From an uncultured Curvibacter sp. (GTDB lineage Bacteria; Pseudomonadota; Gammaproteobacteria; Burkholderiales; Burkholderiaceae_C), in assembly GCA_903834975.1 (NCBI GenBank), contig CAILKX010000080.1:1-33694 (forward strand): a stretch of DNA of 33,694 bases, written 5' to 3'. Under the pieces are notes generated by a model, which was not told the origin of the DNA, ran no database searches, and was given only the letters and a program-made list of their open reading frames with translations. Positions 1 to 8,045 of the stretch are shown here, one piece after another. The position numbers and the translations under genes were made by a program. The stretch's first letter is position 1. Each line of letters begins with the position of its first letter.

Positions 1-4
1 CTCC

Positions 5-169
5 CTAGCGAGTATTGACCTTAGTAGGGCCTGATTGGATGCTATGGAATCCATACTGAGCCCATAGCAACCATCGTGCGTCCTGCGCGTTAAGAGCACG
101 AATTTCAGTCTTTATCACTTGGCCACAGCCATTAACCTTAGCTCATACTGATGCTTGGTACATGTGCAT
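5..169 (-). pseudogene. Degenerate copy of the small protein encoded at 3036-3203
   Basis: Reading leftwards from an ATG at 169-167, the frame gives MHMYQASV, then an in-frame TGA (145-143), then a stretch that aligns without gaps to the intact small protein at 3036-3203. Shared blocks include VNG, the E(I/V)RA motif and ARWLLWAQ followed by (Y/F)GFHSI and GP. The frame closes at a TAG (7-5). The two copies are clearly paralogous but diverged at many positions, so this is an old duplication. The stop makes this copy probably non-functional, unless translation begins downstream, for example at a GTG at 118-116, for which I see no good ribosome binding site. The function of the family is unknown to me. 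Confidence 0.6.
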
Positions 170-203
170 TTAGTTCTTATCACGAGAGTGACATTAGGGC
201 ACA

Positions 204-228
204 CAAAAAAGCCAGCACGAAGATGGCT
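204..228 (-). terminator. Rho-independent terminator after the zeta-like module
   Basis: On the minus strand a short stem (AGCCA pairing with TGGCT) is followed directly by a run of six T. It begins at the stop codon of the 76-residue gene, so it ends the leftward transcript carrying the zeta-like kinase and its partner. Confidence 0.6.
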
Positions 229-457
229 AGTGATTGAACGTCTTACCGTCTTGATGGTGTGACTGCTGCGATTCTTGGTCACGAAGCTTGATCAAATCAG
301 CAGCCGTCAATTCAACATTCTTGCCATCAACTGCAACAACAATACCGGTACTGGTTTTAATGGCTAAATCTTGAGCTGCGCGCGCTGCTCGTTCCATCGC
401 CGCATATGAGCCTGCCAAATCTGGATCAGTGGAGGTGCGAATGTCTTTGGTGTTCAT
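227..457 (-). CDS. Small protein coupled to zeta-like kinase
   Basis: This 76-residue protein is rich in Ala and charged residues. It has a helical first half (about 15-35) and then a short VAVDGKNVELTAADL segment that resembles the small companion proteins often seen beside zeta-like ATPases. Its ATG overlaps the stop of the upstream kinase gene in an ATGA arrangement, so the two are translationally coupled, with the kinase first. By position it could be an antitoxin or a dosage partner. That role is inferred from context only, since I see no DNA-binding motif. A terminator follows immediately. Confidence 0.6.
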   Translation of the reverse strand: MNTKDIRTSTDPDLAGSYAAMERAARAAQDLAIKTSTGIVVAVDGKNVELTAADLIKLRDQESQQSHHQDGKTFNH

Positions 458-1035
458 TTGTTACTCCAGTCAATTAGTTTTGGGTGCATGCCAGAACTGT
501 CATAAAACGCCCATGAATCTACAGCCTTGCTGTAACGCTCATGAAAGTTTGCTAAGCCTGCTTTAAAGCGCCTGCGAATAACGTCTTCAGGAATGTTGTG
601 ACCACCTTGTAAAACACGGCGGGCAACCCTTGATACTGCGATGTCTTCATTGGGCAATGACAAGAACCACAGCTTGACTTGGAATCCAAGGGCTTGCCAC
701 AAGCCGATTTTTTTCAAATAGGTCAAGCCTGATAGCGTAGTTTCAAATGCAAAGCTGTGTCCAGCGTCCACACACTGATCAATCTCTTCCAGCATCAACC
801 GGCCTGCCTTGAAGGATGCAGTCTCTGGATTGAATGGAGCCAAGCCAGCAGCAATCAAGTCGGCGTTGATAAAGCGCAGCGTTTGGGCTTCAGCAGGCAA
901 AAAGTCACGGGCAAATGTGGTTTTGCCTGCGCCGTTGGGTCCTGCAATGATGATGATTTTTTTCAAATTTAGCCCGTGTTTTAGCCATTTTATGCTCTGC
1001 TGGGCTAGTTGCCAACCGAATGATCTGGGCCGCAT
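454..1035 (-). CDS. Zeta-toxin-like P-loop kinase
   Basis: Up to 193 residues. A Walker A motif, GPNGAGKTT, lies at about residues 32-40 after a hydrophobic strand. FETTLSG follows at about 97-103, then an R-V-x-x-R-V-L-x-GGH-x-IPED pattern and an RRRF arginine cluster. This order is typical of the zeta toxin/chromosomal zeta-like kinase family, which phosphorylates small substrates such as UDP-N-acetylglucosamine in characterised members. The start is uncertain: the ATG at 1035 lacks a convincing ribosome binding site, and a TTG at 966, just before KKIIIIAG, would give a protein starting at the P-loop strand, as many relatives do. It forms a two-gene unit with the 76-residue gene downstream. 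Whether it is toxic here cannot be told from sequence. Confidence 0.75.
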   Translation of the reverse strand: MRPRSFGWQLAQQSIKWLKHGLNLKKIIIIAGPNGAGKTTFARDFLPAEAQTLRFINADLIAAGLAPFNPETASFKAGRLMLEEIDQCVDAGHSFAFETTLSGLTYLKKIGLWQALGFQVKLWFLSLPNEDIAVSRVARRVLQGGHNIPEDVIRRRFKAGLANFHERYSKAVDSWAFYDSSGMHPKLIDWSNK

Positions 1036-1239
1036 TTGCTCGAAATTCCGGTTCTGCTTGTCACAAAAGAAGGACTTGCTTGATTTGGCTTCAATCAGTC
1101 CAAGTGACCCATTTATGGGACATTTGGCACATGTGCTCTCGGCTTGATGATGGCAATAGAAATAGCAATGGCAAATGCAGGCTCGACAGGCAATCCCCTA
1201 AACAGACTTACATATAACCCTACACGCCTGCTAAGACAG

Positions 1240-1262
1240 CGAGCATAGGATCACTATGCTTG
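1240..1262. other. Stem-loop downstream of the 79-residue gene
   Basis: A nine-pair stem (cgagcatag with ctatgcttg, one G-T pair) encloses a five-base loop. It lies 21 bp beyond the stop of the leftward 79-residue gene and has no T-run on either strand, so it may protect an mRNA end or be a weak terminator. Confidence 0.35.
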
Positions 1263-1283
1263 CAAGTGAGTATTGAGTTCCAT

Positions 1284-1523
1284 TTAGTGCATTTCGTAGC
1301 TACTTTTTTCTGCAGCTACTTGGTGATCATGAGCCCAGGCGATGTTTTTCAAAGCAATATGCATGTGTCTATACAAAGCTTTAAATCGTCTTGATTCAAC
1401 GTTTTTTTCTGCCCATCTGTAAGCTCTAGCAGCCATTTCAATGTGCTTTGTAGCTTCCTCTAGATGCTGCTGTCGAGACCTTGCGGCAGTGCAAACGTGG
1501 ACTGAAGATTGAGTTCGTGGCAT
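1284..1523 (-). CDS. Small helical protein, function unknown
   Basis: This 79-residue basic protein is largely helical, with paired Ala-, His- and Lys-rich segments. The start MPRTQSS is chosen because GGAGGAGTGAC stands directly before this ATG, one of the strongest ribosome binding sites in the window. An upstream in-frame start at 1571 has no such signal. I do not recognise the family. It sits alone between the zeta-like module and the NUDIX gene and faces the same way as the kinase. Confidence 0.55.
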   Translation of the reverse strand: MPRTQSSVHVCTAARSRQQHLEEATKHIEMAARAYRWAEKNVESRRFKALYRHMHIALKNIAWAHDHQVAAEKSSYEMH

Positions 1524-1571
1524 GTCACTCCTCCTAGTTGTACGAAGCTTGTTGGCCCTCGTATAAACCAT

Positions 1572-1926
1572 CTAACAACCTGGAAATTGTCTTTAACGAA
1601 AGTGCATCCGTCTGTTCGCTACATCACACAGCGAATGAGCAGTTATAAATTTAAATTAAGTGTGCCCTTCAAATTTGAACTAAATGAAGTTGCTTTACAC
1701 ATTTGCTTGTGACCTCGGCCCCTTTGTGCCGCTTGAAGGGTTAGCTATCAGAGTTTTTATAAGCGAAATTTCACCTAAAAGGTTTGAATCTGAGGTTGCT
1801 CTAAGCACTGTAGGGGGGTATCGTGTTTACACCCCAACCCAAAAGTGACGTTTATTCGGCTAAGAGTTACATTGCTCTTTTGCCTTCATATTCCGAGAAT
1901 CTCACTAAGCACCTAAGATTGCATGC
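1572..1926. other. Intergenic stretch before the NUDIX gene
   Basis: No supported gene lies in these 355 bases. The one structure I can point to is a perfect 12-base palindrome, TTCAAATTTGAA, at 1668-1679, a possible operator. No clear promoter boxes were identified. Confidence 0.4.
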
Positions 1927-2301
1927 ATGCAACTTGTCACAGCAGCCATCGTGAGAGATGGCGATACGGTCATGGTGGTCAGACGTGGCCCCGGAGAAAA
2001 GCTCGCAGGCCACTGGGAATTCCCCGGTGGCAAGGTAGAGGCTTCAGAGACCCTTCAAGAATGTCTTGAGAGGGAAATGTTCGAAGAACTCGATGTCGTG
2101 ACCAAAGTCACCGAAGTGGTGGCTATATCTGACTACCGCTATGACAACGGCGAAATCAAGTTAGTGGCTCTGGAAACAGAAATTGTTAGTGGAGATATCA
2201 AACTCAGCGTTCATGACAAGGTCAAGTGGCTACACCCAACTGATATTCTTGAATTGAAACTTGCACCAGCTGACATTGCTATTGCTCAAGCCTTAGTCTA
2301 G
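1927..2301 (+). CDS. NUDIX hydrolase, MutT/8-oxo-dGTPase-like
   Basis: A 124-residue single-domain NUDIX protein. The NUDIX box runs from about residue 38, with GGKVEASE followed by the catalytic helix REMFEELDV. It matches the G-x5-E-x7-REUxEExGU pattern except that the final Gly is Asp, a tolerated variant. The preceding GHWEFPGG is the usual MutT lead-in. Such enzymes hydrolyse nucleoside diphosphate-X compounds, and MutT members remove oxidised dGTP or act on CTP and dCTP. The length matches the family. No strong ribosome binding site precedes the ATG. The gene converges on the DUF6515 gene 15 bp downstream and seems to be its own transcription unit, a common kind of island cargo. Confidence 0.88.
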   Translation: MQLVTAAIVRDGDTVMVVRRGPGEKLAGHWEFPGGKVEASETLQECLEREMFEELDVVTKVTEVVAISDYRYDNGEIKLVALETEIVSGDIKLSVHDKVKWLHPTDILELKLAPADIAIAQALV

Positions 2302-2316
2302 AGTGAACTTAACTCC

Positions 2317-2775
2317 TCAATTGCCGATGAATTGAGATGGTTGAACTGACTCTATACCCTTTGGTGGTTGAACAATTACAAACCCACCATCCATGGCTTG
2401 GTAGTAAAGCCCGTTTGAATAGTAATAAGTTTGCCCCTCAAATATGATGACTGCGTAAGCAGCAGTGAGCATTGGCAAGAAGGTGCCAAAGGCCGGCTGA
2501 GTGACGCAGAACATTCCACCACAATTCTCATACCAAATGCCTCGATGGTGGAAGTAGTGCATGTCCAAGCTTCTGTAGACACCATGTGGAAGGTTGTCAA
2601 AACGCTCGCCCATCCTTGGCCCCATGTGCGGCATGCCGTGGCGAAGCTCTGGAAAGCCCTTTTCTTCCACTCGCCTTACACGTTCTTCTCTTTGGGCCAG
2701 AACTGACACGCTGGAGATGGAAAATATTCCTGCAATGAGCAGGGCACGGATTAGCGTCTTGCGCTTATATTTCAT
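2317..2775 (-). CDS. DUF6515-like exported protein
   Basis: A 152-residue protein starting MKYKRKTLIRALL. It has a basic N-terminus, a hydrophobic core and an Ala-containing cleavage region near SVLAQ, which is a Sec signal peptide. The mature part has a His/Met/Arg-rich linker (about 35-75) and then an aromatic C-terminal domain containing YYYSNGLYYQ and GGFVIVQPP. That is the hallmark repeat of DUF6515 periplasmic or outer-membrane-associated proteins. I chose this ATG because GGAG stands seven bases upstream and because translation from the earlier in-frame start at 2901 would bury the signal peptide. The molecular function is unknown. Two internal Cys residues (NCGGMFC) could form a disulphide. 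Confidence 0.75.
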   Translation of the reverse strand: MKYKRKTLIRALLIAGIFSISSVSVLAQREERVRRVEEKGFPELRHGMPHMGPRMGERFDNLPHGVYRSLDMHYFHHRGIWYENCGGMFCVTQPAFGTFLPMLTAAYAVIIFEGQTYYYSNGLYYQAMDGGFVIVQPPKGIESVQPSQFIGN

Positions 2776-3035
2776 CTTCTCGCTCCATTGAATGATTTGG
2801 CCTTCAAAAATTGGACATCCTGTCCAGCTATTCACATCGATCTGAACAACGATGAGTTCATCATATGGATAGGTGCTGACTAGGTATGTGTGCTCAAACA
2901 CTTATGCAAACATTTCGTGGTCCAGGGGCTTCATTAGCCAATAGCGAATTAGCGATCGTTAGTTAGATAGCTTTTTTCATTGGCGCCCTAGGCATCTAAG
3001 ATGCTCATCAAATCAGCCCCCAGCATTTTTGGTCT

Positions 3036-3203
3036 TCAGTTCGGGGAAGTTTTATAAATCGGCCCTGCCACGATGCTGTGAAATCCGAACTGCGCCCAAA
3101 GTAACCAGCGGGCTTCTGAACTATTCATCGCACGTACCTCAGTGCTCGCATAAAGGCTGCGCCCATTGACCATCAACTTGACCGTGGCGGAGTAAGTATT
3201 CAT
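3036..3203 (-). CDS. Small island protein, intact paralogue of 5-169
   Basis: A 55-residue protein containing the blocks VNGRSLYAS, E-V-R-A-M-N and ARWLLWAQFGFHS. It aligns along its whole length with the disrupted copy at the left edge of the window, including its first codons (MNTYSATV against MHMYQASV), which supports the ATG at 3203 over the in-frame TTG at 3248. The alignment of two diverged copies is the best evidence that this short frame is real. There is no recognised domain. The Trp-rich middle segment suggests a packed helix. No strong ribosome binding site is visible. Confidence 0.55.
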   Translation of the reverse strand: MNTYSATVKLMVNGRSLYASTEVRAMNSSEARWLLWAQFGFHSIVAGPIYKTSPN

Positions 3204-3488
3204 GCCAGTATTTATCCGCTCAAATCTATTTGACAAGGAATTACTCAAGTCGCGTGAACCAGATCCGAATTACAAGACGAGGACTTTCTCAGCTCGGATC
3301 AATACTTTGACCATTCCACCTGTTTAGCCCTATCAAAAACAAAGGCTCTGGTCATCCGATCCGGTCTGGGAAATGCTATTTGCCTGTTACTTATTAAGTA
3401 AATTTTGTTTAGATGCCGCACCTTTAGAACACCACTAAATATTGGTGAATAAATTGGTTTATTGCGACACCAAAAGGAGGGAAACCGG

Positions 3489-5093
3489 ATGATCAAAATC
3501 ACTGCTGATCCCAAAGTCTTGGCTGCTCTCCAAAAGGCGTTTCCTCGCCCGGCCGCGAGTGCTGAGCGTGCCCTCAATAAATACATTGCGGCACTGGAAA
3601 CCTTGATCTTCAAGTCACTCCAAGCTGGTCAGACTCCGCAACAAAAGAAACTCAAACTGTATGGGATCTCATTGGATGTACTAGCTAACTCCGGGGGAAG
3701 GATTGGCCCAAAAAAGCAGAGAACCCACGCATGGCTGAGAGAGAAAAATCTGGCGTTGGTCGAAACAGTCATCCTTGGAAGCAAGTTCAACAGTGAGGTT
3801 TCATCAGTCAAATTCACCAACTTAGCGACCCTAACCAACACATTGAAAGTCAACACACAAATCGTCAACACCACAACCAGCGACGCTGTTATAGATCAGT
3901 ACCTTGGCGGGGATGAATCAAGTAACTGGGCACTTTTCAATTACCTTTATCCCGAATACAGGTTCGATTGGCCAGAAGCTAAGCGAGATGAAGTATTTGA
4001 CCTAGTGCCAGTAGACATTGATAGTTTGAAAAACTATGTGGTGTGGTTGACCACCTTATCCAAAAAGTTGAATCAAACCAAACAGGACTTGGCCCTCAGA
4101 CAAGCCTTAACAATCATCGGCGTGGCATCAGTGGCCGACGGTTACTACTTTCAGCGTAAGAAGCCCAGCAAGTTTGGGCGTATGTACTACGAAGGCACCA
4201 GTGTTCAAAACGTCAACAAGGAGCTTCGCGCTGCGATGTTGGGTAACTGCTGGGAGTACGACATCCGCAGCAGCGTAGTGGCTTGGAAGATGGGCTTTGC
4301 TCAAAGTTATCTGCTTAAAAGCTGTAACAAAAAGACAGTGAGAATGGTTTTCCCCAACACGCTACTGTATTTGGAAGACAAGCGGGATTTCATGGTCACA
4401 GTCAAGCACTATGTTTTTCCAGAATCAAGCCCGGTATCCAAAGAGCTTCAGCCCCATTTGCTTAAACAAGCCTTCACTGCCATTAGCTTTGGTGCAAGGG
4501 CAACTGCCTCAGGTTGGCAAAACTCGGGTGGTGTATGGACCAATCCAGCCTTAGTCAACATCATCAAAAACTCAGAGGATCGATCTAGATTCTTGGAAGA
4601 CCCTGCGGTTCAAGGTTTCATCAAAGAGCAGGGCTTGCTGGATAACTTCATCTTTGAGTCTGTTCAAAATCACACACCTGAAATCCTACTGCTGCCTGAA
4701 GTCCAAACCTCCTCAACTAGAGCCAGCAAGTCGAAAGTAGTGGCTTACCTCTATCAGCATGGTGAGACCGAGGTTATGGACATTCTGAGGGATGCTGCTA
4801 AAGAGCACGCCCGACACCCAATTGCGAATGTGCACGATGCCATTTTTTTCAAGAGAAAACTGGGGGCTGATCTTAAATCTGAGATTGAAATTTGCATGAG
4901 GGAGCAAACTGGTAATCCCTATTGGCGACTGGCTGCCTCTGAGCTCAAACGCTATGAACCTAGGTTATTGGATGCAAAGTTGGAAGAACAGGCTCATAAG
5001 GACAGGATAGCCGCTGAGGAGGCCAGAGCTCTTAAAAAATTTGGCGATGCTCAGTCTTCTGACGGTATCACTTTCATCATTCGCACGAATTGA
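3489..5093 (+). CDS. Divergent family A DNA polymerase-like protein
   Basis: A 534-residue protein. The start is fixed by AGGAGG eight bases before the ATG. The second half carries, in the right order, the landmarks of a PolA palm: GRM at about 230-232 followed by SVQNV at 238-242 (compare GRL and LQNI of DNA polymerase I); YDIRSS with D258 at motif A; K326-x7-F334-G335 at motif B (K-x7-Y-G in Pol I and in T7-type RNA polymerases); and VHDAIF with H449-D450 at motif C (usually HDE). The spacing between the two catalytic Asp, 192 residues, is close to that in Pol I. The N-terminal 200 residues show no recognisable 3'-5' exonuclease motifs. The C-terminal tail is a charged helix. Deviations are Ala for Glu in motif C and Phe for Tyr in motif B. 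It stands alone and could copy the element or serve in defence. I have not seen this named family and could not run a profile search. Confidence 0.6.
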   Translation: MIKITADPKVLAALQKAFPRPAASAERALNKYIAALETLIFKSLQAGQTPQQKKLKLYGISLDVLANSGGRIGPKKQRTHAWLREKNLALVETVILGSKFNSEVSSVKFTNLATLTNTLKVNTQIVNTTTSDAVIDQYLGGDESSNWALFNYLYPEYRFDWPEAKRDEVFDLVPVDIDSLKNYVVWLTTLSKKLNQTKQDLALRQALTIIGVASVADGYYFQRKKPSKFGRMYYEGTSVQNVNKELRAAMLGNCWEYDIRSSVVAWKMGFAQSYLLKSCNKKTVRMVFPNTLLYLEDKRDFMVTVKHYVFPESSPVSKELQPHLLKQAFTAISFGARATASGWQNSGGVWTNPALVNIIKNSEDRSRFLEDPAVQGFIKEQGLLDNFIFESVQNHTPEILLLPEVQTSSTRASKSKVVAYLYQHGETEVMDILRDAAKEHARHPIANVHDAIFFKRKLGADLKSEIEICMREQTGNPYWRLAASELKRYEPRLLDAKLEEQAHKDRIAAEEARALKKFGDAQSSDGITFIIRTN

Positions 5094-5196
5094 ATTTTTT
5101 TCAATTTGGCTTTACTTGAGCTTAATCAATAGACTGAATTTGTATTGGCCATAGAGTGTCCTAAGGCTTTGAACCTTCAAGGCCAAGGAGGAGGTT

Positions 5197-5487
5197 ATGA
5201 CCGCAAATATCAATCGCGCTGGACTTGATGAAGAGAAGCGTGCTTTTAGGTACGTTCGAAAACTCAAAGGCTTTTACATTCATCTTGGTGCTTTTGTAGT
5301 TGTCATGGTCCTACTCGCCACAATCAATCTGGTAAACAATCCCTATGATCTGTGGGTACTCTGGGTGTTGTTTGGTTGGGGTATTGGTCTAACGACTCAC
5401 TGGCTTTCACTTACCGAAAGATTGGTGGTTATGGAAGCAGATTGGGAGAAAAAGCAAGTTGAAAAACGCTTGGGCCGGAAAATCTAA
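5197..5487 (+). CDS. 2TM-domain membrane protein
   Basis: A 96-residue protein with two transmembrane helices (about 27-46 and 51-68) joined by the short loop NNPYDLW. It is preceded by a charged helix with the sequence FYIHLGAF and followed by an amphipathic tail (WEKKQVEKRL). The pattern of helix, FYIH, two helices, GWGIGL-x-x-H and a WE-rich tail is that of the Pfam 2TM domain, also found fused to histidine kinases and LytTR regulators. It has a very strong ribosome binding site, AAGGAGGAGG. As a stand-alone protein its role is unknown. It lies 103 bp after the polymerase-like gene and is perhaps co-transcribed with it. Confidence 0.75.
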   Translation: MTANINRAGLDEEKRAFRYVRKLKGFYIHLGAFVVVMVLLATINLVNNPYDLWVLWVLFGWGIGLTTHWLSLTERLVVMEADWEKKQVEKRLGRKI

Positions 5488-5611
5488 GTCCTCTTATTCA
5501 TAAGTGCATTTTGTCAACCTAGAGCCCATTCATATTGCCTGGACTTCGGTTGTCCAAGCTTGGGGAGCGACATTAAATTGCTTACTTCTTAACAAAGAGG
5601 AGTAATTCAAG

Positions 5612-6079
5612 ATGTCTAACCTAAGTTCGCTAAAGCTCGTGGCTGCTAAGCCTCGGAAGGGTGAAAACCCTAGAGAAGTACGTCGCTTCAAGCTCGTAGA
5701 CAAAATCGATACCCAGCTGCTATTGGCACGAGCCCAGCATGAGGGTACCCCTTTACAACTGACCCGTATCAAGACGGCCATCGACCTGGAGACAGGGTTA
5801 AAGCAAAAGATCGAACTACCCCGAAAGATTAAGCCATGGTGGTGGAATGGGGAAAACGGCAAAACCAATATAGCCTTGAAATACGGCTCCAAGGTCATCG
5901 AGATTTCACCGGGGCTCAATGCCATTGAAACCGAGGGGGTAGGGGGGGTTATCACGACCCTCGAGGTTTTAAAGTCGGCAGTCCTCGGGGGTGAGCTAGA
6001 TGCTCAGATAGAGGGGCTTAACAAAAAGACAAGTGCTGGGTTGAAACGTCCGACCCTCTCGCTCAAAGGCAAGAACTGA
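5612..6079 (+). CDS. DUF6641 family protein
   Basis: A 155-residue basic protein. MSNLSSLKLVAAKPRKG at the N-terminus, the WWW-containing motif around residue 76, the block ALKYGSKVIE and ending features such as GELDAQIE match my memory of the DUF6641 family, common on integrative elements and plasmids of Proteobacteria. Function is unknown. The ATG has GAGGAG upstream at a slightly long spacing. A G-rich tract (GGGGG, two bases, then GGGGGGG at about 5935-5948) lies inside the gene, in frame, and is a place where slippage or sequencing errors could occur. It may be in one transcript with the 2TM gene. Confidence 0.75.
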   Translation: MSNLSSLKLVAAKPRKGENPREVRRFKLVDKIDTQLLLARAQHEGTPLQLTRIKTAIDLETGLKQKIELPRKIKPWWWNGENGKTNIALKYGSKVIEISPGLNAIETEGVGGVITTLEVLKSAVLGGELDAQIEGLNKKTSAGLKRPTLSLKGKN

Positions 6080-6084
6080 GGGCT

Positions 6085-6115
6085 AAAAAAAAGCACACCC
6101 TTGATGGGGGTGTGC
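6085..6115 (-). terminator. Leftward terminator downstream of the porin
   Basis: On the minus strand GCACACCC, a seven-base loop and GGGTGTGC are followed by eight T. This is a textbook intrinsic terminator for transcripts coming from the right, most likely the porin mRNA, whose stop is about 345 bp away. It also shields the DUF6641 gene from antisense transcription. Confidence 0.8.
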
Positions 6116-6460
6116 TGCCAAGACTTATCAACCCATGGCGAATTAATAAGTCCTATGAAAAGCCCCTTTAGAGGGCAATCCAATTCGATTCTTCATGTCG
6201 AATTTAGTGAGTAAAAGACTTGTGAAGCTTCGTTTTTTTAACCAGAAGAGCTTACATAGTGGGCTTGAGTCGACAGCAGATGCACATAAAACCACCTAAT
6301 GAAGCGGGTTTTCAGCATGAATTTCTGGTGTTTTTGAAATTCGGTGACCACTCAGATGACAGGCATAGTCCAAATGGTTCACCTTTATCTTTGATGAATT
6401 TTTTCACTACTAAAGATTTCATGCTCATTCATAGGTCGGTTTGTCGCTTAAAAACCTGAC
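6116..6460. other. Intergenic, probable porin 3' untranslated region
   Basis: No supported gene. The stretch lies between the porin stop and its apparent terminator, which implies an unusually long 3' untranslated region that could harbour a small RNA. The rightward frame at 6259-6459 has no ribosome binding site or recognisable content. Confidence 0.35.
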
Positions 6461-7525
6461 TTAGAAGGCCTTGGCAATACCTAGCACTAGACCTGCGCTG
6501 GTAACAGTATTTGCAGGTGAGTTAGATACGTTTGTTCCTACTCCTCCGGCGTCCAAAAATGCTGTGCCAAAGTTGATGTTCTTAGCGTTTTGAGCTCCCA
6601 AATAGAGTTTGGTGCTCTTGCTCAATGCATAGTGACCAATGATTGAAAAGGTCTTAAGCGAACCACTGGTAGTTTTATTCTCAATGTCATAGTAACCAGC
6701 AGTTACGCTTGCAGCAGGGGTTAGCTCATACCCTCCGCCAATGTTGCCTGACGTGATCTTGTTACGTACTAGATTGCCTGTCGTATTTGTCTCGATGTAG
6801 TTGGCGGCAAGAATTGCTTTTCCAAATTTATAGGATGCTCCAGCGTTGTATTCTGTCCCAGTACCACCGGTGGCGTTTTTTGATAAGAATCCACCAACTG
6901 AAATCAACAAGCCTGGAAAGCCAGCAAACTTCGCACCAAGTGAGGTGTGGCTATTTGCATTGCTGTTTCCTGCCAAACCACCTAAGCTATACAGGACTGT
7001 TCCACTGAAACCATTGAGGTTAGGGGTCGAGTAAGAAACGGCGTTTTGATCAAAGATGCCCGACACCGATGTCCCTTGAGCATTCGCCCTTGCAGTGTTT
7101 AACCATTGACTAACACCTGCTGCGTATTCGCTGCCTCCGTTTGGATCAGTATCTAAAACAGATAGGAATGCAGGATCCATCTGCAGTCCAAAATTAACTG
7201 CACCATAGTTAGTGCTTAAACCAGCATAAGCCATACGACCGAACAATGCTCCAGTTGAGTTGGCGTAGCCACCGTTTGCTAGAGAAATACCACTTTCTAA
7301 TTCGAAATTGGCTTTCCATCCGCTTCCAAGATCTTCACTGCCCTTAATAAAAAAGCTGGTTGGGGCGTCTAATCCGCTACCGTTAAATGAGGTCTGTGAC
7401 TGTTGTGTAGTTCCAGCTTTAGAGTATGTAGCAACCCCGCCATCTAAAACGCCTCCAATTTGTACCGATTGTGCGTAAGCGGAAGAAGCGGCCAATGCTG
7501 CAATTGCTAGTAGGGACTTATTCAT
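6461..7525 (-). CDS. Gram-negative general porin (Porin_4 type)
   Basis: A 354-residue outer-membrane trimeric beta-barrel porin of the Burkholderiales type. The signal peptide MNKSLLAIAALAASSAYAQ, with AYA cleavage, leads into VQIGGVLDGG, the usual first strand. The chain alternates Gly, Ser, Thr and Asn with aromatic residues and ends in KAF, the C-terminal Phe recognised by the BAM machinery. The ATG at 7525 has GGAG six bases upstream, and an upstream start at 7573 would add residues before the signal peptide. Such porins let small hydrophilic solutes enter. Its place inside the island is notable because the gene is otherwise a housekeeping type. Confidence 0.93.
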   Translation of the reverse strand: MNKSLLAIAALAASSAYAQSVQIGGVLDGGVATYSKAGTTQQSQTSFNGSGLDAPTSFFIKGSEDLGSGWKANFELESGISLANGGYANSTGALFGRMAYAGLSTNYGAVNFGLQMDPAFLSVLDTDPNGGSEYAAGVSQWLNTARANAQGTSVSGIFDQNAVSYSTPNLNGFSGTVLYSLGGLAGNSNANSHTSLGAKFAGFPGLLISVGGFLSKNATGGTGTEYNAGASYKFGKAILAANYIETNTTGNLVRNKITSGNIGGGYELTPAASVTAGYYDIENKTTSGSLKTFSIIGHYALSKSTKLYLGAQNAKNINFGTAFLDAGGVGTNVSNSPANTVTSAGLVLGIAKAF

Positions 7526-8045
7526 TGATATCTCCAGGAAATTAAGAAAACATGGATTTACATCCACATACAACTTTCGTTGTTCCTGAATTGAATCAAC
7601 TTCAATCGATTCAAAGTGTGCACTACCCCACTTAGCAGACCTATCGATTCACATGAACATTTGACTGTTAATTAAATGCAACAAAAAACGCACTTATTGG
7701 CTCGCTATAAGCACTGAGAGATCAGCAGTTATGACCCAGCGCTGAAGCCATACGTTGTCGTTTTGCAGATTTCAACAAGGGATGACTTGGGTAAATTTAG
7801 GAAAAACTGCTTCGATCTCTACCAACCCTACCGGGTCAGTGAGGAGTTCGGGCTTGATGACTTAGCTGAGAAGAAAGTGGTTGTTTTGACACTGAGTTAT
7901 TGCTTTGCATTTCCTCAGCAGAAATTTCTTGTTCTCAAGGGAATCATGGTAATAAATCCTAACGGCCCAGGAAATTTATTTTCAAAGTCTTGCTTTTGCC
8001 TAATGAATTGATCTTCGTCATTGTCGGCAAACAGATCAATTCGAT
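7526..8045. other. Intergenic: porin leader and possible gene fragment
   Basis: The first ~170 bases are the leader and presumed promoter region of the porin. From 7718 to about 8011 one rightward frame is open, with protein-like content (PYVVVLQIST, then RDDLGKFR and QPYRVSEEFG). It has no ATG and no ribosome binding site, and its last third looks non-coding. It may be a remnant of a larger gene. I do not recognise it. Confidence 0.3.

Noticed and set aside
3299-3613. Leftward 104-codon open frame
   Set aside because: It overlaps the strongly signalled start of the polymerase-like gene on the other strand, has no ribosome binding site and no recognisable content.
6259-6459. Rightward 66-codon frame downstream of the porin
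   Set aside because: No ribosome binding site, no domain, and it lies antisense in the probable 3' untranslated region of the porin mRNA.
7763-8011. Rightward 82-codon frame starting at TTG
   Set aside because: No ribosome binding site and no ATG. Protein-like only in its first part, so it is noted as a possible gene remnant in the intergenic entry rather than as a gene.
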